Of a DNA stretch of 64,000 nt, positions 27,285 to 38,800 are shown one piece after another; position 1 is the first letter of the stretch; each line of letters starts with the position of its first letter. The notes below the pieces were generated by a model. That model ran no database searches and had not been told where the DNA came from. It saw only the letters and a list, made by a program, of their open reading frames with translations. Origin of the DNA: Lewinellaceae bacterium (lineage in GTDB: Bacteria > Bacteroidota > Bacteroidia > Chitinophagales > Saprospiraceae); the NCBI GenBank assembly GCA_020636005.1, contig JACJYR010000004.1:558001-622000 (forward strand). Reading direction: 5' to 3'. The translations under genes were made by a program, and so were the position numbers.

Positions 27285-27330
27285 GTAAAAAAAAAAAGCT
27301 TTGCCCCACATAAAAGCCGGGCAAAGCTTT
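27285..27330 (-). terminator. Intrinsic terminator between sigma factor gene and rpsU
   Basis: Perfect 12-bp stem AAAGCTTTGCCC/GGGCAAAGCTTT (27295-27306 and 27319-27330) followed on the minus strand by a run of about 13 U. It lies 22 bp after the sigma-factor stop and ends 22 bp before the rpsU start codon. Confidence 0.85.
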
Positions 27331-27352
27331 CAGGTTTATCTGTCAAAAAAAA

Positions 27353-28219
27353 TTAGTTCAAACTGAATTGCATGTTCAGCCCTTTTACCTTGGCCTGCAA
27401 TTTTTTCAAGCCTTTGTATTTGATCTGGCGCACCCGCTCTTTGCCCACGCCGAGCAGTTCGGAGATTTCGTCCAGGCCAAAGGGGCGATCCTGGCCGATG
27501 CCATAGTACATCGCCAACACCTGGGACTCGTTTTCCGGCAGGTCGTTCAACAACATTTGTACTTCCATTTTAAGCGACTCCACCTGCACCACCTGGGTAT
27601 CAGGCTTGGGAATAGCGTCGTCTTCAATGAAATAGCTGAGGTCGGTGTCTTCGCCTTCCTGCAGTGGTGCGTCGAGAGAGCTACAGCGGTTATTGGTTTC
27701 CAGGCATTTTTCAACTGCCTCGAAGGTCATTTCAACCTTGGCCGCTATTTCTTCGATGCTTGGCTCCCGTTCCAGGCGCTGCATCAAATCGTCCCGGGTT
27801 TTCAACACTTTCATGAGGTTGGATTGGTGGTTAAAAGGCACCCTTATTTTGCGGGATTTTTCACCGATGGCCTGCAAAATACTCTGGCGAATCCACCAAA
27901 CGGCGTAGGAGATGAACTTAAAGCCTTTAGTTTCGTCAAAACGCTGCACTGCTTTCAGCAGGCCCAGGTTGCCTTCATTGATGAGGTCGCCCAGGGTCAG
28001 GCCGCAATGCTGGTATTGTTTGGCCACAGAGATGACAAATCTAAGATTGGCATTGACAATGGTATGGAACGCTTCCTGGTCGTTGCCGTGATACGCCTGA
28101 AACAAATGAACCTCTTGCTCAGGTGTCAACACCTCGTAGCGGGATACCTCGGTCATGTATTTTTCCAGCGACTTGGCATCCCGCCGGGTTATGGATTGAG
28201 TTATGATTAAAGCCCTCAT
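27353..28219 (-). CDS. RNA polymerase sigma factor, sigma-70 (RpoD/SigA-like) family
   Basis: 288 residues, the short form usual for Bacteroidota primary sigma factors. Regions in order: 1.2 (SLEKYMTEVSRYEVLTPEQEVHLFQ), 2 (NLRFVISVAKQYQHCGLTLGDLINEGNLGLLKAVQRFDETKGFKFISYAVWWIRQSILQAIGEK), 3 (REPSIEEIAAKVEMTFEAVEKCL), 4 (LPENESQVLAMYYGIGQDRPFGLDEISELLGVGKERVRQIKYKGLKKL). The -10-binding helix is well conserved. The segment after it (SRKIRVPFNHQSNLMKV) departs from the usual SRIVRLPLNKIGS of the primary factor, so this may be a second copy, not the housekeeping sigma; I do not decide. Transcribed toward rpsU. Confidence 0.85.
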   Translation of the reverse strand: MRALIITQSITRRDAKSLEKYMTEVSRYEVLTPEQEVHLFQAYHGNDQEAFHTIVNANLRFVISVAKQYQHCGLTLGDLINEGNLGLLKAVQRFDETKGFKFISYAVWWIRQSILQAIGEKSRKIRVPFNHQSNLMKVLKTRDDLMQRLEREPSIEEIAAKVEMTFEAVEKCLETNNRCSSLDAPLQEGEDTDLSYFIEDDAIPKPDTQVVQVESLKMEVQMLLNDLPENESQVLAMYYGIGQDRPFGLDEISELLGVGKERVRQIKYKGLKKLQAKVKGLNMQFSLN

Positions 28220-28409
28220 TAAGAATAATGTTTATTCCCCGACTAGCAAAACCCATTACCAAAAAAGACGATCTTGATAATGGGTGCGGGAGTTATTAAA
28301 AAAATTACGTGTCAAATTTTTTGTTGCCTGAAAAGACCTTAACAAAAACTATGAGCTTTTAGTTGACCCAAAAAGTGGTAAAATCCTACTTTTTTCAACA
28401 TCTTGTTTG

Positions 28410-28760
28410 TCAAATACTCCGGATTTCTGCCATCAGGTTGTGCTCCCTGACGATGTCTTCGGCAAACCGCTTATGCCCCCTTGGCGTAAGCAAAAAAAGC
28501 TTTCCGCCTTTTCGGGCCGCCAAGGTACTAAGCAGCTTCCACTTTGAGACTTTTTTATTGACTTCTTCCGACTTAACTGCAATTTCAATGTAGCTTTTAC
28601 CTCCTGTGCGGAGGCCGGTGATGTCTGGAACGACCGGGTCGTCCTCTCCGGGGCGGTTGAAATGGGCTGGGCTTTCAAAATCTCCGTGATTGGCTTTAAG
28701 ATCGGAAAAACCGTGTTTTTTTGCCCAGTCCAGGGCCTTGTCAAATAATTCTTCCTGCAT
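28410..28760 (-). CDS. Small conserved protein, possible PD-(D/E)xK nuclease-like fold
   Basis: 116 residues, no signal peptide. The sequence has the layout of a restriction-endonuclease-like core: an N-terminal helix (MQEELFDKALDWAKKHGF), VVPDITG (Asp), then KSYIEIAVKSEEVNKKVSKWKLLSTLAARKGGKLFLLTPRGHKRFAEDIV, where Glu and Lys of a strand and the following Lys-Trp helix occur at nuclease-like positions. The E-x-x-x-K spacing differs from the classic D/E-x-K, so activity is uncertain. Its stop lies 190 bp upstream of the sigma-factor start. Function unknown. Confidence 0.5.
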   Translation of the reverse strand: MQEELFDKALDWAKKHGFSDLKANHGDFESPAHFNRPGEDDPVVPDITGLRTGGKSYIEIAVKSEEVNKKVSKWKLLSTLAARKGGKLFLLTPRGHKRFAEDIVREHNLMAEIRSI

Positions 28761-29849
28761 GATTTCCAGTTTTGAAAAAGTGATGGTTCGCAGTACTGAA
28801 TCCCAACGGTGTGGAAACGGATATCAGTGTTTTGGCACCTTAGTTTTGAGCATTTTTTTAGAAAAACCCGAAACTTACATAACTGTTTTTTTGGTGGGAA
28901 CAATAATAGGGTGCAGAAACTCTTGATTACCTTGAAATGAACGGTTTTTGGTACAATAAGTTTTATGAACCGGCTTATTTTAGTTGGCCATCCCTGTTTT
29001 TCAACTTTTTAATGCAGCTCCTTCCCCACCCCTACCTAATGAATAAGAATGTACCTCGCATTTTGTTAACAGGATATTTAATTCGCTCTCCCCCTCTTTG
29101 AGGTGAAATGCAGACTTTTAGGTGGAGAGGCCGGGTTATCAAACCCGGCGGTTGCGGCGCCAAACTACCGGGTTTGATAACCCGGCCTCTCAATACTAAA
29201 ACGGTGCTGAAATGCCTACTCCTCCTTAAAGAAGGGATGAGCGATTTTATTTTTAAGAGAAGCTTGAAGCCACGGGTGCCGATCACCATAAAAATCGCAG
29301 CCGAAAAAAAGTACATCACACCAACAGGGCGAAAGAACGACTACGAAGGATTGGTGCAATTTCTTTAGCAGCAAGCGTGAATAGCATGGATTGAATTTTC
29401 ATTTTGGTATAATTATTGGCATTTATACCCGATTCCTCTCGAGTCCTTCCCTCTTAAATCTATTATCCTTTCCCCCAAGTCTTTGCTAAGATTTTCAATG
29501 CCGGTATCCCGGTAATTTCCTTTTCATAGAACAAAAATCACGTATCGCATTTTTTACAAAAACTTGAACAGATGAAGTACTTGAACACTCAAGAAACAGC
29601 CACTGGGCTGTATTTGAAAAGTTGCGCTTTTACCCCACTAAACTCCCACCCGCCCTAATGCGGCCTGCCCTCATTGCCCCTAAACGGCGTTTGCCTGATC
29701 ATTTGGCTATTTCCCGATTACTATTAGCTGACTTTCCGATTTTTCAGGAACCATGGCAAACAAAACCTCCATCTCGCAACCGGATGGACACCGCGTGAAG
29801 TTATTTGTCCGGATTGCTCAGCAGAACCGCCCCCCTTCAAGTCAGAACT
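28761..29849. other. 1.1-kb intergenic region with a dispersed repeat
   Basis: No convincing gene. A short plus-strand frame (29108-29368) runs through the dispersed repeat and is not credible. The repeat element with long inverted arms lies at 29085-29191. The remaining sequence is AT-rich, with pyrimidine-rich plus-strand stretches before the giant gene. No tRNA or structured RNA was recognised. Confidence 0.55.
29085..29191. repeat. Dispersed repeat element, copy 1, with 24-bp inverted arms
   Basis: Positions 29085-29163 are a 79-bp unit that recurs in reverse orientation at 42257-42335 with 74 of 79 bases identical by my count. In this copy the sequence GAGAGGCCGGGTTATC and on (29126-29149) is repeated as a perfect 24-bp inverted arm at 29168-29191, giving a long hairpin. 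Each arm itself contains the smaller palindrome CCGGGTTATCAAACCCGG. Confidence 0.8.
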
Positions 29850-32800
29850 ATGGGTCTCTTTACAAAGGCTACGAACACGTCCATTGCACTGCTTTGCAGC
29901 ACATTGCTGTTTTTGACTACCGCCGAGTCAAAAGAGCCACTGTCTGTAAACAGTTTGGGCTTTGCCCAAAAGTCAATTGTTAGGCTGCAAACGACCCTGG
30001 AAAACCAACTGTCAACCTTGGTGCAAAACCTTGTCATGCCGCCTGCCTCCTGCATCCTTTTACAAAACCCTGGATTTGATTCCAACCTTTCCCAATGGAC
30101 AAAATATGGCAGCCCTTCTGGCACCAACGATTCCTATTCCGGCAACTGGGCTGCCAACTTGAGCAGTTTTTACACTTACATCATCCAATCACAAAATGGC
30201 ATTACACCAGGACGGGTGTACAATCTTTCTGTTTACGGCAAAGTTTCGGGCAATCCTTACTGGGCCCTAGCCGTGATGCGCTTTAAAGACTCAGGAAATA
30301 ATATCCTTACTTCCACCACCATTGATATTTCCTCATCGAGTTACGAAAAATATTACCTGAGCCTTACGGCCCCTTCCAATGCAACGGCCGTAGAAGTATA
30401 TGCGCTGAAATATGGCAACAGTGGATGGTTGAGGGTAGATGAATTTTGCCTGGAAGAAACCAATCCGGCCATTGGAGAATGTACCCTGGCCATCAACCCG
30501 GATTTTGAAGATGGGCAACGAAACTGGACTACCTCGGGTGGTACCGTAAGCATTACCAGCGATGCATCATCAGGTGTTTCGGCAGTCCAGGTAGAGAGCG
30601 ACGGTGCATCCATCTATCAACGTCTTGGCGTATTTCCAAACCAAACTTATGAACTTGCGGCCTGGGCAAAGGTATCCTCCAATGCACCATCCTATGCAGA
30701 GATTTTTATAGAGTGGAGGGATATAAACGGCAATCTTATCCACAGTGTTGTTCAGCCCGTCATAGCTACCACCACGGAATACGCCTTGTTTTCCCTCAAA
30801 GGAAAAGCTCCTTCCAACGCTGCATACGCCGATATCGGAGCCTATAAAACTGGTTCTTCCTCCAGGCGGCTTTATTTCGACGACGTTTGTTTTAGTAAAA
30901 CCAATGCCCTCGGTGGCTCCGGCTTCAGCCTGTCATGCGGCTGTTCGAGCAACCTCCTGCCCAACGCCGGCTTCGAAGAGCTGAGCTCTTCCAGCTTCCC
31001 CTACACGATGCAGGGCGTTCAGGCTGCCGCCATTTCAAATGGGAACAACTCGGCCGTATCCCCCTGGCAGACCAGTATCAGCTCCAATTATGCCTTTGTG
31101 CTGAACGACAACAACAACACGGTCAATAATCCAGAGGGCAACAGGTTCGTATGGCTGCCCAACAAGAACGATGGCTGGTACGACAACGTTGATTTTTCGA
31201 ATAACCTGTTGATGGAGGATGGCAAAACCTACACACTTTGCTTTTACGCCGCCTCCTGGGTAGGTTCCCTCAACAGTAGTGGCCTGCCGAATGGCGGCAC
31301 TGCTACCCAGATACCCGGTGTGGTAACATTGGGGTTCAACTACCAGAGTGGCTACCAGACCATTGCGACCTGGTCGGTGCCTGCCAGTGCATCTTTTTCT
31401 AATTTAAGTTGGACAAAATACTCCTACACATTTACCTACGACGCAGGCAACCCCATTCAAAGATTTCTGTTGCTCAATGACCGGTCAGGTGCAGGTATTG
31501 CGCTGGATGGCGTCAACCTTTCTGAGGTAGATTGCGAGACCAAGGTGGCCTGCGGCACCGGGGCCATTACTTATGAGCGCTGGTATGGCATAGGGAGCGA
31601 CAACCTGTATTACTTGATTACCAATCCTGATTTCCCCAATAATTATGATGAAACCGGAACGCTGCCTTCATTTCAAAGTCCTGCCAATTTTGCCGACAAT
31701 TATGGCACCAGGGCCTATGGCTACCTGATACCCAGCCAAACCGGCAACTATACCTTCAACGTGACATCCGACGACTATTCCCGGTTTTACCTCAGCACCG
31801 ACTCCAGTGAGCAAAACAAGATCCTTAGGGCGTCCGTGACCGGTTGGACCAATATCACCGAATATACAAAGTACTCATCGCAAACATCCTCCACTATTAG
31901 CCTCGTTGCAGGCAAAAAATATTTCATCGAGTTGTTGCATAAAGAAGGGGGCGGACTCGATCACTTTCAGGTCTATTGGAAAACGCCTTCCAACAGCAGT
32001 TGGACTATCATACCAGGTTCGGTGCTATCACCGATTTGCAGGCCCGAAATCTGCGGGAACGGCATTGACGACGACAACGATGGACTGGTGGACTGCGACG
32101 ACCCCGACTGCTCTGACAACTTGGCCGCCAACTACACAACTGTCAATGAAAACTGTGGTAGTGGCGGCGGGGCCATTGACCTCAAACCCAATACCCAGGA
32201 TGCACCTTTGAGCTTCACCTGGTCGGACATGCCCATGACGGCATGGTGGACCTTTGAAGGCACCACGGATGATGTTACCGGAAATGTCCACCACGAAAAC
32301 GGTATTTCCGGCTCCCTGTCTTATACCAATGACGCTGTGGAAGGCAAGAAATCTGTTTATTTCAATGGCAGTTCCTACATCCGTTACAGTGTGGACAATG
32401 GCTTTATGGAAAAGGCATTTTCCGAACTGACCATAGCCATGTGGATAAAACCAAACAATCTCAGCGGCATCCAGACACTCTTCGACGAAGGGGGCTCTAC
32501 CGGTGGCAAAGGCTTAGCCATCCGTTTGACCAATAACATACTCACTGCCGGCATCAAGCAAACCAGTACGCTTTATTCGGACGCAACCCATGTGATACCC
32601 AACGACGGGGCCTGGCACCACGTTGCTGTGGTTTTTGACAACGGCCAATTCACAGCATACCTGGATGGCGTGCCCAGCCCAACCATTACCACTAATTTTA
32701 CCCAAGTGACCAACCACGGAAACAACGGCGGGCTTGGGGCGTCGGTGGGTGGTTCGGTCCTGAACGGCAGTGGTACCCGATACGCAGGAAAAATGGACGA

Positions 32801-35800
32801 TGTCCGCTATTTTTTCAACCAGGCCCTGACACCCGACCAAGTGAAAGATATGGCGAGAAACGATGGGGACCGCACCAACCTTTATGCAGGTACCTATACT
32901 GTGCAGGTGTATTCCGCTTCGGGCTGTTCCACTACACAATCTATCTATATCGCCAGCAATGCCAACCATAACAACGGGGGCCTGATAAGCGGCAACGAAA
33001 CCTCGTGCCTCGCCTCCTACAACCCCAGCCTTATTTCCAGTATCGCCCCACCAAGCGGCGGTGGTACGGGCACTACGCAATACCAGTGGCAAAGCAGTAC
33101 TGACAACGGCGTGACGTGGGCCGATATTCCAGGCGCCAACAGCCTTACCTACGATCCAGGTACCATCACTACTACGACCCTTTACCGGAGGGGAGGAAGG
33201 CTTGCGCCCTGCCTGGCGTGGGTTTATTCTGATGTAGCCACCAAAACATTTACTACCAACTATACTGACGGGGGGACTGTAACGGGCAACGAAAGCTTTT
33301 GCGGGGCCTTTAACCCGACCCTCATTGCCAGCACATCTGTCCCCTCGGGAGGCAGCGGAGGGAACTCGGAATACCAGTGGCAGTTGAGTTACGATACCCT
33401 GGTTTGGAGCAACATTGCTGGTGCCAGCGGCGCCACCTACGATCCGCCCAACATTACCCAAACCACCCTATACAGAAGGGCCGCCAGGCGGGCACCTTGC
33501 CTATCCTACGTTTACAGCGACACCATCACCAAAATGGTCGTTTACGGATTTACTAATCCGGGCATTATCGCCGGCGATGAGAGTGTTTGCGGCAGCTACG
33601 ATCCCGATTTGATTTCCTCCGTGACGGCTCCTTCGGGCGGTGCGGACGGAACCCTGCAGTACCAATGGCAGCAAAAAACGACCAGTGGCTCATGGGTCAC
33701 TATTGCAGGCGCTAATGCTGAAACACTAAATCCAACCACGATCATTGAAACCACCCAATACCGGAGGGGGGCAAGGCGATCTCCTTGCACGGCATACATT
33801 TATTCCAATGAAATCACCAAATCTGTTGTTTCCAACTATACTTTCGGCGGCATTATTTCCGGCGACCAGGCGGGCTGCGGAAGTTACGATCCTTACATTA
33901 TCAGCAGCTTTTCACCTCCAGCGGGCGGCATAGATGGAAGCCTCACCTATCAATGGCAACAAAGCACAGACGGTGGTACATCCTGGACGGTGGTACCTGG
34001 TGCCGCAGGAGCCTCTTATGATCCTGGCATCATTTCACAAACGACCATCTACAGGCGCCAGGCCCGACGTGCCCCTTGTGCGGCATGGATCAATTCCAAT
34101 ACTGTCATCAAAACGGTCAAGGTAACTCCCAATGTGACCATGGATTCCATGGCCAACGAGACCAATGGATATATCTGCGAATGGTTCAGCTACACCTTCC
34201 AGGCAGCAGATTTAGGGGCAGGAGCCATCTATTCCTGGGACTTTGGTGCTTATGCCAACCCGGCCACTGCCACCGGCACAGGCCCACACACTGTTGTGTT
34301 CAACGTGCCAGGCGCTGCTTCATACACCAGCAACACCGTCACACTGACGGGTACCATTGACGGATGCAGCAATACAATCAGCCAAAATTATAAGATCAGA
34401 CCGCAAATCGTCATTACCAGCCTCAACACGGAAGACCCCGGTAACTGCGGCGACAACAATGGTAAAATTGAAATCCAGACTTTGCACCCCAGCGGAACCA
34501 ACGTAGAGGCGAGTATTGACGGTGGGGCGACCTGGGATGGTGGGTCTATCGAATTTGACAACCTCTCAGCGGGTACCTATGAAATTTTGCTCCGATATGC
34601 TGGGAGCGAGTGTGAATACAACTGGGGATCAGTCACACTGACTGACCCTGGCAATTTAACCGCCGATGTAACTTTATCAGCCACCGAGATATGCCAGGGG
34701 CAGACTTTCACCGTGCAGGCAACTGCTACCAGCGGGGTAAGTCCCAATTTCGCCTGGTTCTTTGGGCTAGCTGCTACGCCGGTGTCCGCCAATGGCCCCG
34801 GGCCCCACACTGTTTCCTACAGTGACGGTGGCGTAAAAGATATTTCCCTGACTATTTCGGAAAACTTCTGCACGGGCTATGTTGATACCGTCATCACCAT
34901 CGTCTCTACTTACACTGCCGGCGGCACCATCTCCGGCAATGAAGATTTGTGTTCTCCCGGACCAGGCACTATCATGGCCACGGCAGCCCAGCCTTCAGGG
35001 GGCTTTGGTGGAACGGCTGCCTACCAATGGGAATACAGCGAAGATGATGGAAGCGGCGGTTGGACTGCTTGGTCTGACGTAGCAGGGGCCAACAACGAAA
35101 CGTATGCCCCACCCTTCATCAGCAAAACCACCAAGTTCCGAAGGAAAGCCAGGCGTTCGCCTTGCTCGAATTATGCCTATTCCAATGAAGTGACCAAACG
35201 CATGTCGGATCTGCCGATGCCCGTTGACGACCTTTTCGACACTGCCTGCCCCGGTTTCTTCTTTTTCGACTATGTTTCCCTCAACGATGGAAACTTGTCC
35301 AACCCGGTGTATTCTATTGTAGTACCGCCGCTCAACGGTTTGCTCGACCTCGATGCGGACGGTGAGTTCGTCTATACGCCCAATAGCTTTTTCTGTGGCA
35401 CAGATCAGTTTACCTACCAGGTTTGCAACAATGGTACGAGCTGCTGCGCAACAGCAGTAGCCACCATCGACCTGACGGATGCCCAGGTGCCCGTTTTACA
35501 AAATATTCCTGCCAACCTGCTGGTCAGCTGCGACGACGAAATTCCGCTGGCACCCATCGTGGATGCCTGGGAAAACTGCCAGACCGTCACCCTGGGCATG
35601 GATGAAGCTTCTGATCAGGGCCTGGCGGATAGTTGTTCGGTATATAGCTACTCCATGACCCGAACCTGGACGGCAGGCGACTATTGCGGCAACAGTGCCT
35701 CCGCCCAGCAAACGCTGACTATCCAGGATTTTACTTCCCCCGATATTTACAGGATTTATACCCTGCCCAATGGCAGGAAGATGGTGGCGGGCGTCATGGA

Positions 35801-38800
35801 AAACGTTTCGGACCGCTGGAAAACCATTCGTTTCCCGGTTCAATTTGCCAGCAAACCGGTGGTTTTTTCCCAAATCGTCACTAATAATGAGGCAGTGGGC
35901 ACAGTAGTGCGCATGAGAAACATTTCTACCTCCCAGTTCCAGCTACGCCTGCAGGAAGAGGAGGCTGCTGACAATGTCCATGCACTGGAAAGCGTGGCAT
36001 GGATGGCTATTGAAGAAGGACCGGTTACTGGCACCTTACCCTATGAAGTGGGTAATAAACTGGTCAGCAGCAGCAATGCTACTGTCAACTTTGACCAGCC
36101 CTACTCAAACCCTGGCCTCATCGCCTCCATACAATCTTTTAATGAAAACAACCCTGTGTCGCCAAGGATTCGCTCCATGAACAGCGTGAGCGCCGTCCTT
36201 TTTTGCCAGGAAGAACAATCATTCGACCCTGAAACCAACCACGGTTTTGAAACGATGGGCTACATGGCCTTCGACAAACCCGGAGACATTACCAACCAAC
36301 AAGGTGAAGTTATTGGAGAAACTGGCAGGCTGACCCTAAACCACAATTTTGCCACCGTCAACCTGTTGCATACCTACCACAACCCGGTGGTCATCATGGG
36401 CGGCATTACCTTCAATGGCAGCCAGGCTTCCACTTTGCGGGTCAAAGATGTAACGGCCAATGCCTTTTCGGTCAGGATAGATGAATGGGAATACCTGGAC
36501 GACACGCATGTAAATGAACAGGTTACCTATATGGTCGTGGAAGGAAGCATACCCTTCGACCAAGTGGTGGAATGCAGCGCCATACCCGACCAGCCAATTG
36601 TCGGTTTTGACATCGTGGGCATGGACAACTGCGACATTTCTACCCCGCTGACCATTACCGACAGCCCTTTCAAATTCGATTGTGCCAATGACACACTTTT
36701 TAGCCGCACTTTTTCCGTACAGGATGAATGTGGCAATAAGACCGTACTGACCCAGGTCTTTTCGCTAAGGGATACAACCCCGCCAACCTTTACCGTGCCG
36801 GCTGATGTGACCATCACTTGCACTGTGCCGCTGGACAGCCTCAACGCTATTGGGGATGTGACTGATGAACTTGACAACTGTGCTACCAACATCCAGGCGA
36901 CTTATACCGACAACACAACGTTCCTGAATGGCTGCATCGGTTATATTATCCGCACCTGGGCCCTATCCGATTTTTGTGGCAACACCACCCAGCACATGCA
37001 GACCATCACCGTATATAATGACAACGATACCGACGGCGACGGACTTGCCGATCCGTTTGACCTGGACGACGACAACGATGGCATCCCGGACGTGGACGAG
37101 GGAACAGACGATACCGATGGCGATGGAATTCCAGATGCCCAGGATCTTGATTCTGATAATGATGGCATCCCAGACATCATTGAAGCGGGTTTTAATGACA
37201 ATAATGGGGACGGAGTGGTGGACACTTACGGCCAGCCAGATTGGGATGTTGACCACGATGGACTTGCCAATATCTACGATGGCAATGAAAATGACCCTTC
37301 CCTAGCTGCATCCGATAACTTCAATGCGTTCGACATTTCCCACGATGCCGATGGGGATGGGATTCCCAATTATATAGACCTGGACAGCGACAACGATGGG
37401 ATTCCCGACCTTATCGAATCAGGCGGGGTTGACACAAATGGCGACGGGGTCATTGAATACCCCATTGCCGGAAACCCGCAATCCCTGGAAGATGCGGATG
37501 GGGATGGATTTACCGATGCCTACGACCCCGATGACGACACTTCTTTTGGCATTGACGAACCAGGCGATGTGCTCATCAGGAACAACAATGGCACTTTTAC
37601 GGGTGGCCAGTCTTCTTTCAATCCAGATGACGACGGGGACGGCATCCCCAACTACCTGGATACCGACAGCGACAACGACGGCATCGCCGACCTTATCGAG
37701 GCAGGCGGTGTGGATACCAACGGGGACGGCAGAATTGATACCAATGAATTTACCGATATTAACCAGAATGGGTTTGACGACACCTACGAATCCAATGTGC
37801 TTATCTCAACCGACTCGGACAACGGCACCGGGGATGGCAGGCCACACGATGACAATGGGGATGGCACGGCCTATATCTATGGCGATGCTGACAATGACGG
37901 AGATCCCAACTTCTATGACACTGACAGCGACAACGACGGTATTTACGATATTGTAGAAACTGGCTACAGCCAACTGGACGCCAACCACAACGGGCGGATT
38001 GATGTCTTCACTGACAGCAACTCGGATGGCTTTAACGATAGCTCCGTCGGCACCATCTCCACCGACAGTGACGGCGCTACCGACGACGGCAGGCCGGAAG
38101 ACGATGCCGACGCCGGCAACAGTGTATTCAACAGCGTTTTGGCGGATGGTACTTTTGGTGAAACCAACGGCGAACCGGATCTCGACGATGATGGAGACAA
38201 CATCCCCAACTTTCTCGACATAGACAGCGACAACGATTTCCTCACCGACTCGGTAGAGGACACCAATGGCAACGGCATCACCGACACCGGCGAAACGGGG
38301 TACCTCAACACAGACACTGACAATGATGGCATCCTGGACGGCCTGGAAGATTCAAACCATGATGGCATTTACGATGCCGGGACTGAAACCAACCCGCTCG
38401 ATACCGATACCGACGACGACGGCCTCGACGACGGCGTGGAGGATGCCAACCAAAACGGCGTGGTGGACGGAACCGGTGAAAGCGACCCGAGGGATCCTTG
38501 CGACCCACTTGTCAATTCCGCATGTATTGGTGTTTCGCTCGACATCCGGCTGAACATTTACGGCGCCATGATCGACAACAATGGGGCACCTTTTATGAAG
38601 GACAAACTGCGCCAGTCCGGATATATCCCTAACATTGAGCCATACACCAACCTGCCAAATTTTGACCACTACGGCGAAGGGGGCGGGGAACAGGCAGGGC
38701 CGGGGGTGCTGGCTGTTACCGGCAGCAATGCGGTTATAGATTGGGTGCTCGTTGAACTGCGGTACCCTAATGCTCCCGACCAAGTCGTGGCTACCCGGGC

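Noticed and set aside
29108..29368. 86-codon frame in the intergenic region before giant gene 1
   Set aside because: Its first third is the dispersed hairpin repeat read as protein; no start signal and no homology I recognise.
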